The translations under genes were made by a program, and so were the position numbers. Shown here piece by piece: positions 60,101 to 64,000 of a stretch of 64,000 bases of DNA. Within the stretch, counting starts at the first letter, position 1; each line of letters opens with the position of its first letter. Under the pieces are notes generated by a model. The model made no database searches. It was not told the origin of the DNA and worked only from the letters and a program-made list of their open reading frames with translations. This DNA comes from Haliotis asinina (Eukaryota > Mollusca > Gastropoda > Lepetellida > Haliotidae), in NCBI RefSeq assembly GCF_037392515.1, contig NC_090291.1, positions 832,501 to 896,500 on the forward strand, written 5' to 3'.

Positions 60101-63100
60101 GTAAGTTTGGTTTGCTCTGATATAATCGGTATTGAGGCCGCATATGATTTATTAATTCGTATGTATCATGGTCTAGATATTTCATTTGAAGATAAAGAGA
60201 AAGACGACACACTGAGTACGGGTGCAACATCTTGCAGCATCGTTTTTTCGACGTTCACGTTATTCCACTTATAGCTGTATAACCCGACACGTAGTGGGAC
60301 CGGGGCATAAATGCCCCCTGCATGAATACTTTCAGTCAGTACCATACATTGTAACTGACTAATATTATGAAATTAATGCTTAATAGCTTTTTCTTGGTAA
60401 ATAAGGCGGAAAATATATTCTGTGTTTCCATGTACATGTATATCACTGATTCAGAACTTATTCTCTTCTCCCTTTCCTCACCCTCTTCATCCTATGTTTG
60501 ACCAGGGAGACCATATACAGATTGTAGATCATCCCTGGTTTGACGAACCATACCTAGCTCCTCACACTGACATTAAATTATTTATCCCCTAAAATGCACC
60601 CATCATTAAGCAAACGTACATGCGCTCTTGTACTGCTGATTACCACCCTTCCCCCACCCACCCCCAGTTAGCAAGTGCTGGGATCAAATAGAGTACCATC
60701 AGAGGGATCATGTTAGTTGTCAACTGTTCATTGACTGGTTGCCTGGCTATTTTAGTCCAGTGGGGAAGAGGATATCGGAGAGTGCAGATTGATAGTACCA
60801 CTGGGACCAGCAAATGGTGTCGGAATTCGGAATGTACAGATGTTGGATAATTCAATGCGTAATTCAATGATGATAATATATAAGAACGCTGCCGGGGCAA
60901 AAAATATGTCGGAATTCACAGATTTGTCGGATAATTTAGATGTTGGATGTGTATCTGTAGCTGAGGTACATGTGGCATGCAAGATATGATCATTTATTCA
61001 AATGATTGGATGCCGGAAATCAAAATATACTACCGTTGTTTACTTTTTGATGCATGGAAGTATTCCGTGTATCTAGCCCAGTAATGTCATTCTGTGGAAG
61101 ATGGACGGTCTCTTTATCTCTGGAAACATGCAAGGTACTGTCTATGAACGTGAGAAACACAAAAGATGATGATCAACATGATGATATCAATATCAACATT
61201 TCAACCCCGCCCCCTCACGTGGCCTTGCCCACATTGAACTTTCAATAGCTGTCAACAATTTCAATCAGTACACGGGCTTCTACTGGGAATATCAATACTT
61301 TAGTGATTTGATATATTCTATATATGTGACCCAATACTTTAAATTTGTGATCCAATAGTATTGTATTAGAAATCTCTGCGGTCATTCATTGTAATCCTGT
61401 TCATTCAACACGTTATTGATTATCATAAAATTTGTCTGAGTTATATTTTTCGCTGGTTTAACTAGAGCTCATAAGACGTTTTTCACGGTAGTTTCTAAAC
61501 CAACAATTGGGTCTCGCCCTGGTATGAATGCATTTGACATTTGAGTTTGTTTTTTGTATGTATTTCACATTTTTTTCCATATTTCCATATCAGATCACAG
61601 TTGCCCCAAAAGTAGCGTGCACATAAATGCTTACATTCGAATAGTAATACTTTCCTAGGAACTATTTATTCTGTTTAAAGGCTCTTTTGAACTTGAGATG
61701 ATGCTGTTGCTACATTGATTCGCATCTGTATATCACATAACAAATATCTAAATCCCCCCCACCTCCACTCCTAAGACATGAGAGGTCCTTTGACAGAAAC
61801 TCCGACTTTGGTATTTCAGTAAAGCTCACAACAATTAAAAACGTTGGACTGTCCTTTGCTCTGGTTATGGAACATGTTACATATTCGAAAATGGAAGAAT
61901 ACTGTGCTCAACTGGTTGACTCGGGTCGCATGATCGTTCTTGATTCAAAGTCAAAGATGGAAGCTTTGAAAACATATCTGGCCTATATTTCGGGTAAGTA
62001 CTATCCATTATTTGACAAACATGAGGAAGCAAGTACCAATCCAGGTACATAAATTTACATTCAACCGATTTCACACACCGACTCATTTTGGAGCATGAAG
62101 CTGGTTCATTATCTACTGTCCATATGACTGAATTTGACATTTCTACTCACCGAAGTCTTGATGTGAGAGTGAGAAACTATTATGCAGAATGTAATGCAGC
62201 GAGTGGTCAGGCAGCGATTATGTAAATCAAGCGTTGACGGAGATGCAGAGTTATGTACTCCAGTTATCTGTGTGTATTTCAGTGTCGACAACACGACACC
62301 TGACCTTTATATATTCCCATTTCTTGAGATTGATTAGGTCCAGAGCAGTGATCGATGAATAGTCGTCTTTTATTGACCTCAGTAAATGCAACGGGAATAT
62401 CCACAGAGTGGTATCATATAAATAAACATATAAGATGAATTTAGAGTTTACCTCGATACATTTTAGTGTTATCTTTCGTAAACTTCAGATTCAGTATTCG
62501 AATCCCCAATCCCAAATCCCGCATCCTTTTCTAACTTCACGTTCTTCCTTACCTCGTGGTATCCAATAACAAGTCGATTTTACTATTTTACATTTACTAT
62601 TACCAAGTAAATGAATGGAGGAAATCAATTGCAACAAACTAATTTGTACACACAATGCACGTAAGACAATTTCTCAAATTTGTGATATCAATTGGTCTGT
62701 TCGTTTCATATTTTGAAAGTATACATGAGAAGAGTGTTGTAACAGCGACTGGGGAATACGAAAATAAAGAAAGCATAATCAACCTAAACATCAAACGAAA
62801 TCGCCAAAGTTTCCTTCACGCGTGGCGCCATTACCAATACAAAATCACGCACATGAACGGTATCCATCAGTGTATGTAGTTTCCACTGAATTTTTCGAAA
62901 TATGGTAAAAAGTTAAAGGTGCTAAAAGATGATAGTGAGGGATAACCTTACGTTGTTTCTACCAAGTGTAATATTCAATATTGTAATTTCGTATGAACAG
63001 GATTGTGAACAACGGTTTCACTAAATCTTACAAGATAAAGTGGCGGTGGGGTAGTGTAGAAGTGAAAACGTTCGCTCGTCGCGGTGAAACCAAGGATCCA

Positions 63101-64000
63101 TTCCCAAATCCGTGAAGCCCATTGTTGTGTACCTCGTAGTGATTGTGGTGGATTATTGTTAAAAGAGGCGCAAATTTAAACTCACTCACTATAGGTAAAG
63201 GGGTGTTTTCACGATAAGGTTAGTGCTAAGTTAGTCAAAGTACACCTACACAAACATAATGGTATGGAAATGAAAGAACTACAGATAGGGCTAGAACTAC
63301 AGATAGGGCTATCACTTCCGCTGGTATAGTCTCTGGAATTTGGTTCAAAAGCGGATCGATGAATTAAAATGTAACTCAACAACTAATGAGAATAACATAC
63401 TCAATGGGGCGCTGATTATAAGCAAAACATCATAACAACACTGTGAGGTTTTTGCAGATTTTTTTGTCCTAATAATAAAAGAGTTGTTTGACAAACTATC
63501 ATTAATATATTGACACAGTCCACTGTTTGTTACGAGGGAGGAGAGCAGAGAAAGGCACAGTCAGGTGTTTGCGTTTACATCATCAGTCTGAAAATATTCT
63601 ACTGTGCATTTCCTAGTAGTTTTCTAACCGTATGTAGATAAAATCAAGTGTGACCGCGAGCACCATTCAGATTCTGTCAAAATGAGTAGGTGTATAGCTG
63701 GGCATGCTTTCCAAGGAGCTTTCTCTCAGGGAAAACTCCTGTTGCTCCAACAGCTTCGTCAGCTCCTACGGCCCCAACAGACCCAAAGGCAACCCATGCT
63801 TCTACAGCTTCGTCAGCTCCTACGGCTCCAGCAGACCCAAAGGCAACCCATGTTTCTACAGCTTCGTCAGCTCCTACGGCCCCAGCAGACCCAAAGGCAA
63901 CCCATGCTTCTACAGCTTCGTCAGCTCCTACCGCCCCAACAGACCCAAAGGCAACCCATGCTTCTACAGCTTCGTCAGCTCCTACCGCCCCAACAGACCC
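59740..64000 (+). CDS. Coiled-coil protein with Pro/Thr/Ser/Ala repeat, partial gene
   Basis: I do not recognise the family. Three exons join in phase 1: 59740-60100 (donor AAGG then GTAAGT), 61820-61993 (acceptor GGTATTTCAG, donor TCGG then GTAAGT) and from 63730 (acceptor CTTTCTCTCAG) to the window end. Exon 1 encodes about 120 residues, mostly a long coiled coil (QESRLQKMEELVEMQEEL, then KQGERLDQLNKSIKDQ and LQLQQLHGRLLALE). Exon 2 adds a 58-residue segment with VKLTTIKNVGLSFALV and YCAQLVDSGRMIVL. Exon 3 starts a low-complexity Pro/Thr/Ser/Ala stretch built on an 18-residue repeat. The start is uncertain: ATG at 59623, 59665 or 59740 are all in frame, or exon 1 may begin at a 3' splice site ending AACCAG at 59752. 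The 3' end lies outside the window. It could be a scaffold, a secreted mucin-like or an adhesive protein. Confidence 0.65.
60101..61819. other. Intron of the coiled-coil gene
   Basis: No further feature is recognised. Short frames on both strands at 60640-61250 are unsupported. Confidence 0.5.
61820..61993 (+). CDS. Exon 2 of the coiled-coil gene
   Basis: 174 bases, symmetrical phase 1-1, open throughout and flanked by good splice sites. It could be skipped or included without breaking the frame. Confidence 0.7.
62145..62314 (-). promoter_or_regulatory. Promoter plus non-coding first exon, copy 2
   Basis: Second copy of the block at 58827-58996, in the same orientation 3.3 kb away. On the minus strand it has ATATATAAAGG at the start and GACTTCG followed by GTGAGT at the end. 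The two copies together suggest alternative first exons of one minus-strand gene, or one live and one redundant promoter. Confidence 0.5.
62315..63729. other. Intergenic or intronic, no recognisable gene
   Basis: Probably intron 2 of the coiled-coil gene. Includes a possible SINE-tail scrap (AAACTCACTCACTATAGG near 63178) and a two-copy word CTACAGATAGGGCTA near 63280. A 74-codon frame at 62655-62879 is unsupported. Confidence 0.4.
63730..64000 (+). CDS. Exon 3 of the coiled-coil gene, 18-residue repeat region (partial)
   Basis: Opens GKTPVAPTASSAPTAP, then tandem 54-base units (63781, 63835 and onward) each encoding DPKATHASTASSAPTAPT. About four units are visible before the window ends, still open. 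Units differ mainly as PTD or PAD and HAS or HVS. The composition suggests an extended, possibly O-glycosylated stalk. Confidence 0.75.

Overview
This window looks like nuclear DNA of a marine invertebrate, most likely a gastropod mollusc of the abalone (vetigastropod) type. The reasons are: split genes with GT/AG introns; AT-rich sequence dense in micro- and minisatellites; several copies of a SINE whose 3' end reads 'ATATTGCTGAGTGCGGCGT' and runs into ACTCACTC repeats, a form I associate with gastropod genomes; a mariner transposon; and LINE fragments. The species call is inference.

Layout. 0-6.2 kb is bounded by two long inverted arms (36-679 and 5627-6162) with no gene between them. 7.99-9.0 kb on + carries an extended short-chain dehydrogenase (NAD-dependent epimerase/dehydratase) whose whole coding region lies in one exon. 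10.3-13.7 kb is three adjacent minisatellites (30, 26 and 50 bp units) sharing one core word. 14.7-18.2 kb holds a local duplication, a small hairpin, a SINE remnant and a 40-bp minisatellite.

The main gene is an SLC6-family Na+/Cl- coupled transporter on the minus strand. I could join 13 coding exons from 52891 down to 20509. Every junction is GT/AG and in phase, giving a complete 624-residue protein with 12 membrane segments. Its introns carry much repeat DNA: a 10-kb array of 56-bp monomers in intron 10; a 61-bp array, a 30-bp array, a TATCGC-type array, a LINE fragment and a possible nested two-exon gene on the opposite strand in intron 9; and a 32-bp array in intron 5.

53-64 kb contains SINE and LINE remnants, a nearly intact mariner element (57075-58349), and two 96%-identical 170-bp blocks (58827-58996 and 62145-62314). 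Each block runs on the minus strand from a TATA box to a 5' splice site, so they look like duplicated promoter plus first exon, possibly for the SLC6 gene. A + strand gene runs through the same interval (exons at 59740-60100, 61820-61993 and from 63730). It encodes a coiled coil followed by an 18-residue Pro/Thr/Ser/Ala-rich repeat that continues past the window edge.

All splice joins, alignments and repeat periods were worked out by eye from the sequence. No database search was run.
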